Positions 1-10,775 of a DNA stretch of 64,000 nucleotides are shown here, in pieces (within the stretch, counting starts at the first letter, position 1; every line of letters starts with the position of its first letter). The notes under the pieces are model-generated. The model ran no database searches, was not told where the DNA came from, and saw nothing but the letters and a program-made list of their open reading frames with translations. The DNA is taken from NCBI GenBank assembly GCA_032622095.1, contig CP136063.1, positions 150,403,379 through 150,467,378 of the forward strand, given 5' to 3'. The position numbers and the translations under genes are program-made. This DNA is from Siphonodentalium dalli. Its lineage: Eukaryota; Mollusca; Scaphopoda; Gadilida; Siphonodentaliidae.

Positions 1-542
1 ATAAAACAACATTAGGAAAAATTTCATAACAACTTTTACTGACATTCATCGTAACTATAAAATTTGTGATAAAAATTCATAAAATGTATTCACAACAATC
101 ACTTAGCCTTATAACATTATGCTCAAACTAGAGGGGGGACTGTCCCAATGGGACATTATTAAAGTGCGACATTGACATATTAACATAATTGTAAAAAAAA
201 TCACAAGTATACAAATTTATAGATGTGGTCTCTCTTGCATGAACATTTATATATAATTCAGAGAAAACAGTCAACATAATTCAGAGAAAACAGTCAACAT
301 AAGTTTATCTATTTCTCCATGTTCTTCTTAGCGGTGATGTTTTTACAGACTTTTATATTTTTTGCACATTTGCCCACTGCATGTGCCTTGGGTCCTTTTA
401 AAACTAACAAAAATAGTTGTCCTGTAAATGGTTAACATATTAAAATATGTGCTGTTAAATAATTCGGTAATAAATGTAAATTAGTAGTGATATAAACATG
501 ATCTGACAATTATGTCACCTGAATCAATGAGCGAGATCACTG

Positions 543-772
543 GGTCGCGGCCGTATTGGATTCATCCAGCTCCGTTCCGTGGTTTCAGAGATTCTTCCAG
601 CCCCGGTTCCATGGTTTTAGTGCTACTGGTCAAAGTTTTGGAATAGCATTTCCATATATGGAGCTTTTGAATTATTCATGACTTCCATATATGGAATGCT
701 ACTCAAAATCTTTGACCTGTTGCACTAAAACCATGGAACCAGACCTGGTTGATCCAATATGGCCGCAAGTTA
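543..772. mobile_element. Foldback MITE, ~230 bp
   Basis: The two ends are inverted copies around GCGGCC(A/G)TATTGGAT. Inner parts also pair: ccatggttttagtgc with gcactaaaaccatgg, and ccatatatggagc with its counterpart near 690. The element folds into one long imperfect hairpin. No TSD was resolved. The rest of 1-1278 is AT-rich with no recognisable gene. Confidence 0.6.
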
Positions 773-1278
773 GTGTATACCCTGTCATGATGCTTACTTA
801 ATCACTGTGTAAGCAAACCAAAATGAAATGATAGACATAGCAACATATTTTCATCACACAACAAAGCATAATATAAATGGTTCGTTGAATATTCATTTTT
901 TTGTCATGGAGTATTTTTTTTTTTTTACCTAAAAATGTTCTAGAATTTATAGAAAAATAATCCTTTAAAAAAAAAAAAAAACTAGTGCATGGGATGTGCA
1001 TTAAACTACTCTCATTTTGATTTATCAAAAATAGAATCAAAGTAAATTGCTATTTATGTGGTTTTGATAAAGTACATGTATTCTGATTATAATGTGACTG
1101 TAGCTACTTTTTCTTCACAAGTGAACTATCTCTATTTTTGTGCATTGGATTATAGCAACCAATAATCTTGAATGATAACTTCATGCCTCATATGTGTTTA
1201 CTTCTATCAAAATTTCTGGACATGAAAAAGCTTGCGTAAACCTGAGAGGTGATCTGATCATTTAGTGCATAATTAATG

Positions 1279-1884
1279 AGCGTTCAGATGAGTCTGATGC
1301 TCGCGTTGAAATTGGATTACAGACAATAACATAAGCTGTTACCTTGTATCGGTTAATGCACGCAACAGAGAGATTCTATTTTCAATGTGACTTGGTATTT
1401 ATTTCAACAAAGTGCTAGTTGTTGGGATTTGACAGGTTTGACATTATCGTAGAATTAATTTATTACAGCTAGATTATTTATTGATATAAATACAATTCGT
1501 TAACAACCCATACCTTATATGGCGTGAATCATGAAGTTTCCTTGTTTTCTATTGATAACAGATGGCGGCTGTATTTATGTCAATAAATAATCTAGCTGTA
1601 ATAAATTAATTCAAACCTGTCAAATCCCAACAACTAGCACTTTGTTGACATAAATACCAAGTCGATTTTCCGTCGCTTTGAAGGCAGCCGCAATCTTTTA
1701 TCGAAAAATCATGACGTACGTGCTTCATTTAATTCATATAAGGTATGCATTACACCTTACGTTGCATTGAAAATAGAGTCTCTCCGTTATGGGTGTTAAT
1801 GGATACAATGTAACGGACATTGATCGTCCTAGTGTTATTGTCTGTAATCCAATTTCAATGTTACATACTCGTCTGAACACTACA
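1279..1884. mobile_element. Palindromic MITE, ~0.6 kb, upstream of a COPS5 exon
   Basis: The arms pair over several hundred bases. For example gaaattggattacagacaat near 1309 pairs with attgtctgtaatccaatttc near 1836, and a stretch near 1425 (gttgggatttgacagg) pairs with one near 1617. The right arm has scattered changes and a short extra segment. The element ends about 75 bp before the exon acceptor at 1961. It has no ORF and the TSD is unclear. Confidence 0.65.
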
Positions 1885-1960
1885 TCATCATAGCTATGCT
1901 TACTGTTTATCGTGAGAATGCAAACAGAGGCCTTTAAATCTCATCCTCTCTCTTTTTCAG

Positions 1961-2072
1961 CTATTATTCATTAGAGATCACATATTTCAAATCATCTCTA
2001 GATAGGAAGCTACTAGAGAATCTTTGGAATAAATATTGGGTGAATACTCTCAGTTCCTCCAGCCTGCTCACA
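1961..2072 (+). CDS. COPS5: COPS5 internal coding exon (C-terminal region, part 1)
   Basis: This exon encodes 37 codons after one leading base and reads [20 protein letters not shown], then [17 protein letters not shown]. That matches the conserved helical C-terminal region of COP9 signalosome subunit 5 just after the MPN+/JAMM domain. CSN5 is the zinc isopeptidase that removes NEDD8 from cullins, and it acts within the eight-subunit signalosome in nucleus and cytosol. The acceptor is a pyrimidine-rich tract ending tctttttcag and the donor is gtaagtag. The other two frames contain stops. The exon ends in phase 0, matching the next one at 5587. The catalytic JAMM residues belong to upstream exons that I could not find in 1-1960, so they lie outside the window. 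Identification rests on family knowledge plus the exact agreement of three exons. Confidence 0.95.
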
Positions 2073-2449
2073 GTAAGTAGTATTAGTATTCAGCTGTTTT
2101 ATTAGAGCTTTTCTTTTCTATACAGACTGTATTCATTCAAACAAGCTTGGTCAGTTCATCAGCATCTACAAAAAATATTAAGAGGTAAAATTATTATAAT
2201 TTTAGTATTAATTGCAAATTACATTCAATTTAATTTGCTGAAGATCTTAAACTGTTTTAGAGCACATATAGTGGTAGTTACTTGATCCTCATTTGTTTAT
2301 ATGTGGGACTGTTCAGCTGTTGAATTTATTACATGAACACTGCTTGCTGTTGTTTGTATTATCTGGAAATCCCAGCAAATAAAGTATGGCCAGATGTGCG
2401 AAGCTTGTGTATTATACTCATGCATGTATCCATGGCACATACTCAAGCA

Positions 2450-4509
2450 CAAGCCTTGAAATAGTGTGCCTGTCATTTGCAGAAAGAGGTCCCCAGGGGT
2501 CATTCTACCATTAGGTATCCCAAAATTGTAAAAAATGGCAAAATTTCAAACATGCTGAATAATCCTGGCACTTGATTCGTTCAAAAGTACAGATTTTCAG
2601 CTTTCCAAAAATGGTATTAAACTATATTGTTGCCTACCTGTTTGAATATATTTGGTTTGTTTGAAATAGTAGTACCCAACTCTGTTATTTTTGCATAATT
2701 ATCAGAGTGGCCACGTAAGCTGTGACATGAAGGTTATTGATAGTAAACATTAGAATTTTGCGGCAATGCATTGTGTATATTTTTTCCAATAAAAAAAATA
2801 TAAAACATACCCACATTTTCAAAATTTTGAACATTTATTCATCAACATGGAGATGACTAACGATTTAACATTAAAGTTTTAATTTTTCAAAAACTACATG
2901 AACATACATCGTAGTTTTCTATATTCTGTGACTCCATGGTTTGGATGAAGCACTGAACATCATAAAATAAGATATTAATACTTTTTACGACTTTTGCAGT
3001 GCTTCCGATATGTCACACACATAACGTTACGTGTGTGACATTATACAATCAACCATTACCAGTCACAAACCACACAACTCAGGTTTCTTTTTGGCTTTAT
3101 TTTATTGAAGAAACTTCTCAATATCAAGAAAATGTATTTTACACATGTTTTTATCTTAAATTCATTCATTTTATCATTCTGAAGTAATTGTGCGCAATAA
3201 GGGCACATTGATGGGTCTTAAGCATAAGGCACTGTTCAGTTTAAACTCAATGCAGACATGACCAGGGTTAATAGTAACCCCTTTAAAGCATCCATGGGGT
3301 CCTGGGTACTTAAATACAGTGTTTCTGCAATGTGAATGTCATTTAAACTATTATTGAGATGATGTGTTGGCTTTATATCTCAAAATTAAAAAGGTGTGAA
3401 AAGGAGAATTTAGCCCTTTTTATGACGCAAACACCCCCAGAATATGTTTTTACATCAGTTGTACCACCCCTTCCTACCTGATATATGTGAGTATGTTCTG
3501 TGGATTTCCACATGGATCACTTATAAGTGAATTAGATGTACATGTTGATGAATATTAAGTTGATTGTCAAACTATAGAATCTTTTGATTATCAATAATTC
3601 GATAACCTATCCCATGCTCATAGTGCAAATTAATTGGATTACTAGTACCTTTACATGGTCCTGACGGCTGAGTTTGTAACTGCGGTCATGGTTGTACAAT
3701 TTTAAACATTTGCATGACCATTTTTGTCCACTACTTAAAAAACTTTTAACATTACATAAATTTAAAACCCAGGATATATCTAACCCAACTTAATGCCCTC
3801 TTTCACATGTACATGATCACACTACTCTTATTGGCCAAATTATATATCATTGAGGGTATTGAATTCCAATAATCTAATAGCAATTTCACAGCGTCACACA
3901 CGTAACGTTTTTGTGTCACACACGTAACGCTGCCTCTTTGGTGGTTATAAGCCTTGGAATGGAAGGTGGTTTGGTGTTGACAATTCAGAAACTATTTTTT
4001 GAATAGCTGAACATATTTCCATTCAAACGTGACATTTATTGTATATTCTAGACTTACTATTTCACAGGAATATAGACTTAAAAAGAGGACATGCACACAC
4101 GTAACGCACCAAATAATGTCCTGCCAAAAATTTATGGTACACAATGAGTTTAAAATATGTCTCAAAAGTCGTGGACTAGCCTCTGGCAAATAAAATGCAG
4201 CATCCCTTGACTAAAATAATTTTATAAAATTAAAGTTATCTTGATTATAAAGGCTCTAAAAACCTCTAAATGTCACACACGTAACGATAGAATGACCCCC
4301 AGAGGGTGAATTTAGTGATGCTACCCCGCATAGCGGGCTAGCATCACCAAATTCACCCTCTGGGGACCTCATTCTGCTTACACGTCAGCAGAATGAGGTT
4401 CCCAGAGGGTGAATTTGGTGATGCTAGCCCGCTATGCGGGGTAGCATCACTAAATTCACCCTCTGGGAACCTCATTCTGCAAATGACAGACACCCTATTT
4501 CAAGGCTTG
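2450..4509. mobile_element. hAT-type double-hairpin MITE split by a later insertion
   Basis: The left end CAAGCCTTGAAATAG at 2450 and the right end CTATTTCAAGGCTTG at 4495-4509 are flanked by the same 8-bp duplication CTCAAGCA (2442-2449 and 4510-4517), as expected for hAT elements. Removing 2497-4298 and one CCAG restores a unit like the intact 253-bp copies at 9335 and 39592. The body is two hairpins end to end, each built from GGTCCCCAGAGGGTGAATTT and its complement. Confidence 0.85.
2497..4298. mobile_element. 1.8-kb element with GGGTCATTCTA termini, inserted in a hAT MITE
   Basis: The ends are GGGTCATTCTA (2497-2507) and TAGAATGACCC (4288-4298), flanked by CCAG on both sides (2493-2496, 4299-4302). 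Inside are several copies of GTCACACACGTAACG: a head-to-head pair at 3010-3039, a direct pair at 3892-3929, a variant at 4092 and one at 4271-4286 next to the right end. No ORF longer than about 70 codons is present, so it is non-autonomous. The superfamily is not identified. It lies in the COPS5 intron before the exon at 5587. Confidence 0.75.
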
Positions 4510-5082
4510 CTCAAGCAATGTACATACAAAGTATTACTTGTGTACTGTAGCATTGTGTGTTTTCATCATTTGCTAACCTCAAGTGTTTGATTGGCATTGA
4601 GGTTAAAGGTTTATGTTAGATTGGCATTGAGGTTAAAGGTTTATATTGCCGAGTCCATGTTGCTGATGGGTCATATTTTATGAAAGTTGTCAATGGGGTG
4701 AAACAGACACTCATTTGGCAATGTCTTGTCACAAAAGAACGAACAAGATTTATTCTATATATCCCACACATGTGTATACAAAAGCTTCATACATCTCGCT
4801 GTAAACCATTGCAATTTATACTTTTAGAACTGAATGAAATTTATTCATGTGAATGAATTAACATTTGTCGCCTGCACAACGTCAAATGTGCATATTCAAT
4901 TTACTACATTTTGTGCAAGATAATCTTTGTAATTCTTTTAAGCGGTGTGTGTTTCAGATTTGATACAGATAGTAAAAAGACTATATTTAAGAAATGAATG
5001 TAGCAGCATTATTAAAGATATAAATTTCAGTTTGATTTGCAGTAAATCTACTGTTATATGATTATAAGGAATGACAGGAAGA

Positions 5083-5187
5083 TCGATCGGGGTCATTGGG
5101 TTTTGACCGGCAGAGTAATAAAACAAAGTTTGTGTGAATCCCAAACCAAATCACTCTGCCAGTCAAAAACCCAATGACACCGATTGT
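5083..5187. repeat. Hairpin repeat in COPS5 intron
   Basis: The stretch cggggtcattgggttttgac near 5097 pairs with gtcaaaaacccaatgacacc near 5162, and cggcagagta pairs with actctgcc. It forms a hairpin of roughly 100 bp. It is probably a small MITE; no TSD was resolved. Confidence 0.5.
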
Positions 5188-5586
5188 TTTTTTAACAGAG
5201 ATTGCAGTCGGAATGCATCACATACATAACAAATGCTTGAATACAGTTACCAATTACAATAATAAATCAGAAATATGAACTGATAAACAGGTCTGTTCAA
5301 TCTCAATTGTTTGCATGTTTGTATAAAACAAAACATACTGCAATTATTTCGTACCAATTAAACATTCCCCGACAGAGGGAACACAAATAGAATGTATGCA
5401 TTGCAGGGTCCTGGGACCACATGCGTAGCCTTGAAAAATGGGGCCTAACTCAATGTCTTTAATTAATATATGGTTGAAGATAAGTTTTGCTCAAATTCTT
5501 TTATTGGGGGAAAATTTTGTATTCTAGATTAAAATTTTCTCTTGAAGCAGATTCAAAAGTAAATGACTCTCAATTGTTTCTAACAG

Positions 5587-5735
5587 AATGCTGAGTATAC
5601 CACAGGACAAGTGTTTGATCTGGCCGACAAATTAGAGCAATCTGAAGCACAGCTAGGTCGTAGTGGTTTCATGTTGGGGATGGATACGCATGAGAAAAAA
5701 TCTGAAGATAAATTGGTCAAGTCCACAAAAGATGG
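5587..5735 (+). CDS. COPS5: COPS5 internal coding exon (C-terminal region, part 2)
   Basis: The exon gives 49 codons plus two bases and begins [20 protein letters not shown], followed by [20 protein letters not shown] and [10 protein letters not shown]. These are hallmark CSN5 sequences ([25 protein letters not shown]) from the helices that bind other signalosome subunits. The acceptor is tttctaacag and the donor gtaaga. Phase 0 entry and phase 2 exit fit both neighbouring exons. The intron before it (2073-5586) holds a nested transposon pair, and the intron after it (5736-8537) holds a 1.49-kb hAT element. No damage to the reading frame is seen. Confidence 0.95.
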
Positions 5736-6346
5736 GTAAGATAATCATAATGTATCTTCCTGTACTACTGACAAAAAGATAAATTACTCAACATGCTAAA
5801 AGTGATGTTTGAGTGATAGCTAATAATTGAACTTTGATCTACAACTGATTTATTTTATGCGCAATGTAATATCTCAAGATTTTCAATAAATTGAATATAG
5901 CATATTTGGCAAAATTAAACCATTAACACTACTCAAGAAAAAGAGATGTTAAGTTCAGATAAACACCTCAAACAATTAAGTCCCTCTCCTCATATAATAC
6001 TCTGTGTTTCCTTATTTTCCTATGTTATTTATTCATTCATATTCAGATTGAGAACATGGTAATCGCAGCATATTAGGGGGAGTTAATTAACCCGATGTTC
6101 TCAAACTTTGTCCGTGTGTTTTCCTTTCAGATTCGGTGAAATACCCATCCTACAATCGACCTGCTTTAGTGGTGTTTGCCTCTAATAAACCTATGGCGAC
6201 AACCCTTGCTTAGTCTGTCATGCAGGGCATGGTCCCTTTCGAGTGATTGCAGTGGGTCAGATATGGGGGTGGTTGAAAATCATTCCCACAGTATGGCAAC
6301 TGGTCAAGTTCATAACAAGAGCATGTAATAATAAGGTCGTTGACAC

Positions 6347-7836
6347 TAGTGCTGAAACGGATATCCGGTTGATAACCGGCTACCGTCGGCAACCGGTTGA
6401 ACTACTATCAATCGGTTAACCGCTATGTAATACACGCATGCAATGCTACTGATAAAAATTAACGTCTTCAGGTCCTTAATCGACATAGACTGATAACAGT
6501 AGATTTTAAACACAGGTGCAGGGGGTATGTTTTTTGTGTTTATCCTCCATGCATATAATATGGGTCAAATGATTGGTGTTGTCACTATGAATTCCCGCTG
6601 TAAAGACTGATTTGGGACAGGTTCCGTATTATTGGCGTATGTTGATCCCTACTCCTAATTCAGCAATTCGGCATTCTTTGATCAAGTTATGTAATCGTAC
6701 GATAGCACGGGATCTCCGAGCATGAGTAGTTTCAGCCACAGAAATCCCGTGCAAAAAAATATCTTTGATGTTACCGCAACATTTATTACACGTCGCTATT
6801 TTAATGCACACCAAACATTACGTTGTAGTTTTGGCGCTTTGGTTTCAAAGAGTTACACTGTATCGTTACCACACTGTGCTCAGTTGACCCGCTTTTTCCA
6901 CCAGTATTCTGTTTAACCCCCGAACTACTGTTGCAACCGGATTTTTTATGACATATTGCTAATGTCTTTTGGTACATGTATGAATCAAACAGATCATCTG
7001 CGAGGGGAATGAGGCCGTCCTAGGGACGCTGAGCCGTACTAACGGAAACCTGACTGATGCCACCTGGTCATCGGCAAAGATCAACACAATCGTTTTCACT
7101 GCAGTATACGGCGTGGTCATTTGACATCTACTCTCCGACTGACTACTTGTAGACAGTATCATGGATACCCAAGAAATGAGTAAATCAGATGTCTGGGCAC
7201 ATTTCTAAGAGAAATTGGCAGAATGCAAACTCTGAGAACCAACACTATTTTTTTACATATGCTCGGTCTATACTTTAAAAATTACTGACTTTGAGTAATC
7301 TCAGTCGATGAAGTTCAAATGAACTCGAATCAAAGTGGTGTTCCCGTGCAGTCGGACTTATTTGCATCCTAAGACTAATTTTCAGCATTTGATTGTCTTC
7401 TAACAGAAAACATTGTTTTCAGCAGGTTTTCAGTTGTTTTTTAAATTTTTATTTGTTAACTACATAAAGTTCACAAACTTCATAATTGTGTTTATCGGTC
7501 GTCAGTCATCCTATCCATCTCAAATCGCCAAAGAACACCCAGCAGTTAGAATATCTGAGGCACATGACTTAATAATCGGCAAGTCCCGCAATCACTATAA
7601 TCAGTGGCAATAAAAACTGCCAATATTCAATGCATGTACGAACATATATATAGGTCACACATTACCCGAGTTTGCCATACAGTATAAATCAAATTATGCC
7701 GATATATTATTGGTACATATTATGGTGTAAATAATCAGTGTAAAGTCATAGGTTGAGAATAGCGGATAACCGGTTATGATCCGGTTACACGTCGCGGTTA
7801 ACCGGCTACAAAAATAGGTCAACCGTTTCAGCACTA
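6347..7836. mobile_element. hAT element, 1.49 kb, with decayed BED finger
   Basis: Terminal inverted repeats TAGTGCTGAAACGG / CCGTTTCAGCACTA are flanked by a perfect 8-bp TSD, GTTGACAC (6339-6346 and 7837-7844). Sub-terminal sequence is rich in the motif aaccggtt in both orientations, which could be transposase-binding sites. The interior around 6629-6930 on the minus strand retains a broken BED-type zinc finger (CNKC ... RLHNLIKE), related to the one in the element at 46575. It lies in the last COPS5 intron. Confidence 0.88.
6629..6814 (-). pseudogene. Relic of a hAT transposase N-terminus (BED-type zinc finger)
   Basis: The open stretch contains IATCNKCCGNIKDIFLHG and later IVRLHNLIKECR. 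A C-x2-C pair followed about 40 residues later by R-L-H-N-x-I-K-E resembles a BED zinc finger (C-x2-C ... H-x3-5-H). In the related copy near 46910 the same place reads RLHNWIKEHPIADSG, which restores the second histidine; here that residue is cysteine. Frames break on both sides and no catalytic domain remains. Confidence 0.5.
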
Positions 7837-8537
7837 GTTGACACCAAGTACATTCGATGCTATTGAGCGTCAAAGTTCTAAGCATGAAATTTGAAAATGG
7901 TAAATTTTCCAATCAAGTGATATTCAATGAAGGTTAGAACACCACCAGGTTAATTAATTCCACCCATATTCTACATGTTATCAACTTATTCAAAATTTCA
8001 ATATGATTGGATGAATAGCATATGAGATACATACACAGAACGACACGCGCCTCGAGTTCTATCCTTCCGCGACAGCATGAGTGCCGTATCGACAAAACCA
8101 TTTACACATCGTGTTGTTCTGTGTTTATTACACGCTTCGTGTCCTAGAATCTGTGCATTCAAAATACAGGATTAGAAGGTTTATTTAGGCTCATACAGGG
8201 CGTGTTTGTCATGTTTGATGATTCTTTTATTTAAATAGTTCCAGTTTCATGGTTGAGGCGGACGTCATGTACGTCAACGAGATGCGCATGGAACGTACGT
8301 TCCATACGGATTTGTAAATATGGAACAGCCATAACACTGTACTTCTAGGAACAAGCGTGTAATAAAGGGTATTATATGAGGGGACCTACTATTTTTGAAA
8401 TAGAAAATAAAATTATGAAACCACCTTGTCAACTTGTTTTTGGCAAATTTTTAAATGGCTTTATTGAGAAACAGTATACATGAAATATCTGCTGAGTGCA
8501 GAATTTGTTTTTTTTAAATAATTACATCTAATTTCAG

Positions 8538-8625
8538 TTGCAAGACAACAATTGAAGCTATTCATGGTCTGATGTCACAAGTTATTAAAGACAGACTGTT
8601 TAATCAGGTTCATGTTCAAACATAG
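8538..8625 (+). CDS. COPS5: COPS5 terminal coding exon and stop
   Basis: The first base completes a glycine codon split with the previous exon. Then come 28 residues, [20 protein letters not shown] and FNQVHVQT, and a TAG stop at 8623-8625. [21 protein letters not shown] is the near-invariant C-terminus of animal CSN5; only the last few residues differ between species. The acceptor is atttcag. The 3' UTR probably ends after the AATAAA at 8876-8881. The DUF389 gene on the opposite strand ends about 1 kb further on, so the two genes are convergent. Confidence 0.95.
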
Positions 8626-8875
8626 TTAACACCAGAAGTTGCTGGCTGTTCGGATATGTGATTCTTCATGAACGATCTTGGAATTTTCCGAGGGGAAGCG
8701 GCATTAGAGAGACAGCTTCATTAATTGAGATTAGGCCTGTGTCTCTTGACTGGAACCTCAATGCTGGTACAGCTTGTTGGTACATTAGCAATTTAGGAAT
8801 CCAGGAGGATATTGGCAGACAACAATTATCATGGGACATGATTACAACTATCTAAATCATCAGTGACATTTGTCC

Positions 8876-8881
8876 AATAAA
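8876..8881 (+). promoter_or_regulatory. COPS5: Likely COPS5 polyadenylation signal AATAAA
   Basis: A canonical AATAAA lies 251 bases past the COPS5 stop, followed by a T-rich stretch. It is the nearest canonical signal I saw on this strand. In an AT-rich genome this could be chance, so the assignment is inference from position. Confidence 0.5.
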
Positions 8882-9334
8882 TGTTATATGTCAAATTCAT
8901 CTTTTCATTGTCTCACCCAATGTGAATATACTTTTGTAGTAACAACTTCATTATCAGATTTCACCAGCAAAATTACTAAAATTTAATCGAATCTGATGGC
9001 TATTACTGACAACTGTTACCTGTATTTTGAGGTAGTAGATGAAATTTCTTTTAGATATGGGTCAACATCTTATATATTTTGTTGATCTTATTACATTAAC
9101 ATTCCTTCCAAATGACCAAATAGGAATCCTATGTGTTCTGTTTTTTAGCCCACCTGAGACGAAAGTCTCCAATGGGGTTATAGTCATCACTCCCGTCCGT
9201 CTGTCAACAATTCTTTAAACATCTTCCTCTCAATAATATATGGGGTCATATATGGTGCAGATGTTCCCTGGGTGACTGGGATTCAGATTTGTTCAATTGG
9301 GGTCAAATAGGGGAGGGTCAAGGGACATAACATT
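8882..9334. other. Intergenic DNA and interspersed repeat between COPS5 and the DUF389 gene
   Basis: No gene was recognised. From about 9147 the sequence becomes a degenerate interspersed repeat beginning near cccacctgagacgaaagtct. It contains ggattcagatttgttcaa near 9280, repeated at 9658 and 9813, so an old tandem or long repeat was later split by the MITE at 9335. Confidence 0.5.
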
Positions 9335-9587
9335 CTAGCCTTGAAATAGGGTGTCTGTCATTTGCAGAATGAGGTCCCCAGAGGGAGAATTTAGTGATGC
9401 TACCCGCATAGCGGGCTAGCATCACCAAATTCACCCTCTGGGGACCTCATTCTGCTTACACCTCAGCAGGATGAGGTTCCCAGAGGGTGAATTTGGTGAT
9501 GCTAGCCCGCTATGTGGGGTAGCATCACTAAATTCACCCTCTGGGGACCTCATTCTGCAAATGACAGACACCCTATTTCAAGGCTTG
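9335..9587. mobile_element. Intact 253-bp double-hairpin hAT MITE
   Basis: It is bounded by CTAGCCTTGAAATAG and CTATTTCAAGGCTTG with the 8-bp TSD ATAACATT (9327-9334 and 9588-9595). Each half is itself a hairpin (gaggtccccagagg ... cctctggggacctc) with a loop containing cccgcatagcggg. The whole unit is therefore a palindrome made of two palindromes. Its length equals that of the copy at 39592. Confidence 0.92.
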
Positions 9588-9910
9588 ATAACATTCTTCT
9601 AAAGAACCATTCGACTGATTTAGCTTATATTTGATATGGAGGGTTCTTGGATGACTGAGATTCAGATTTGTTCAAATGGGTCACCATGTCAAATAGGGGC
9701 GGAGTCAGGGACAATACTTTCCCCTCCATGATATTTCTTAAAAGGTCTTCTTCCCAAGAACTGCAAGACCGAACGTACTCATGTTTGGTGTGGATAGGCC
9801 CTATGTGACTGGGATTCAGATTTGTTCAAATGGGATCAACGAGTCAAATAGGGGCAGCGCCAGTAATTCTTAAAACGACTTCTTCTCAAGAACAATGATC
9901 ATGAGAGGAC

Positions 9911-10104
9911 TTAGAATTTTTCAAAAGAGAGTGGCTGGCCAAATACAGACATAACTCGGGAGACATCAAATTTTACACCCCCTCCCCCACCATGAAGACT
10001 TGGTTTAAACTCCTCTATAATGGAAACTATTTCACTGTTAGATTTAAGTTTGGAATCTAGATCTGCCATATTGTGAATAGATGCTGTGATCATGTATATA
10101 GCAG
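9911..10104 (-). CDS. Probable last exon of the DUF389 gene
   Basis: After two bases that complete a codon left open by the 14948-15236 exon, the frame reads AIYMITASIHNMADLDSKLK, SNSEIVSIIEEFKPSLHGGG and on to VMSVFGQPLSFEKF with a TAA stop at 9911-9913. Two acceptors keep the phase: cag at 10105-10107 or cag at 10084-10086. Neither has a good pyrimidine tract. Support comes from the exact phase match, the charged non-repetitive sequence and the location just before the convergent COPS5 gene. No family is recognised. Transcript evidence would decide between this exon and read-through at 14844. Confidence 0.5.
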
Positions 10105-10775
10105 CTGTTAACCCATTTAGGCATATGTAGTTAATGATGCAAATATTCAAGAAGCTTCTTATCATTGCCCATCAAGCAACTCTTGCAGTGTTTTAATTCT
10201 TTCGTATTCCCATTAGCAATGCTGGATCACACTGGTATATTAAAATTCTTTGAATACTTGAAGTGACAACATAAGCATGTCAGAAACCTGTCTGGATGGT
10301 AATTGCACATATGTCATCTGATATGTCTGACAAACAAATAACAGAACTGGGGAGGATTTTGTTATGTAAGGGTCATTAATTTAAATATGAGATGAATTCC
10401 CATATGTTATTCTAAGCAATCTAGCTTGTCAACTACTTATCTTTTGCATTAGAAGGGAGAATTTATCTTTAATCATAAGCTATTGTATGGATTTGTTTGA
10501 ATAACTGGCCAGTCAAAAGTGGCAGAGAAACGGATTTAACACTTTTGCTTCCAATGAGTTGACTTCAATTCCTAAACATAGTCTCTGAATTCACTAAACC
10601 ATTGGATCTCATAATCAGAGGTCCTTGGTAGATGTGAATAGTGTTAACCCGTCAGTTATAATATTGTAACACTTGTTACAATAGTATGCAGGCTGTTAAA
10701 AGGACGTGCGGCCTTCATTGTAGGTTATAATTTAGAAATAACATGATCAAATTATGATAATTTCCTCAAGAATAT
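10105..10775. other. Intron sequence, no feature recognised
   Basis: AT-rich sequence between the probable last exon of the DUF389 gene and the 3.4-kb element. No ORF, clear repeat or hairpin was seen. Confidence 0.4.

Noticed and set aside
1..1960. Upstream COPS5 exons with the JAMM motif
   Set aside because: Searched for the conserved HxHPx and MPN coding pattern on the plus strand and found none. They must lie left of the window.
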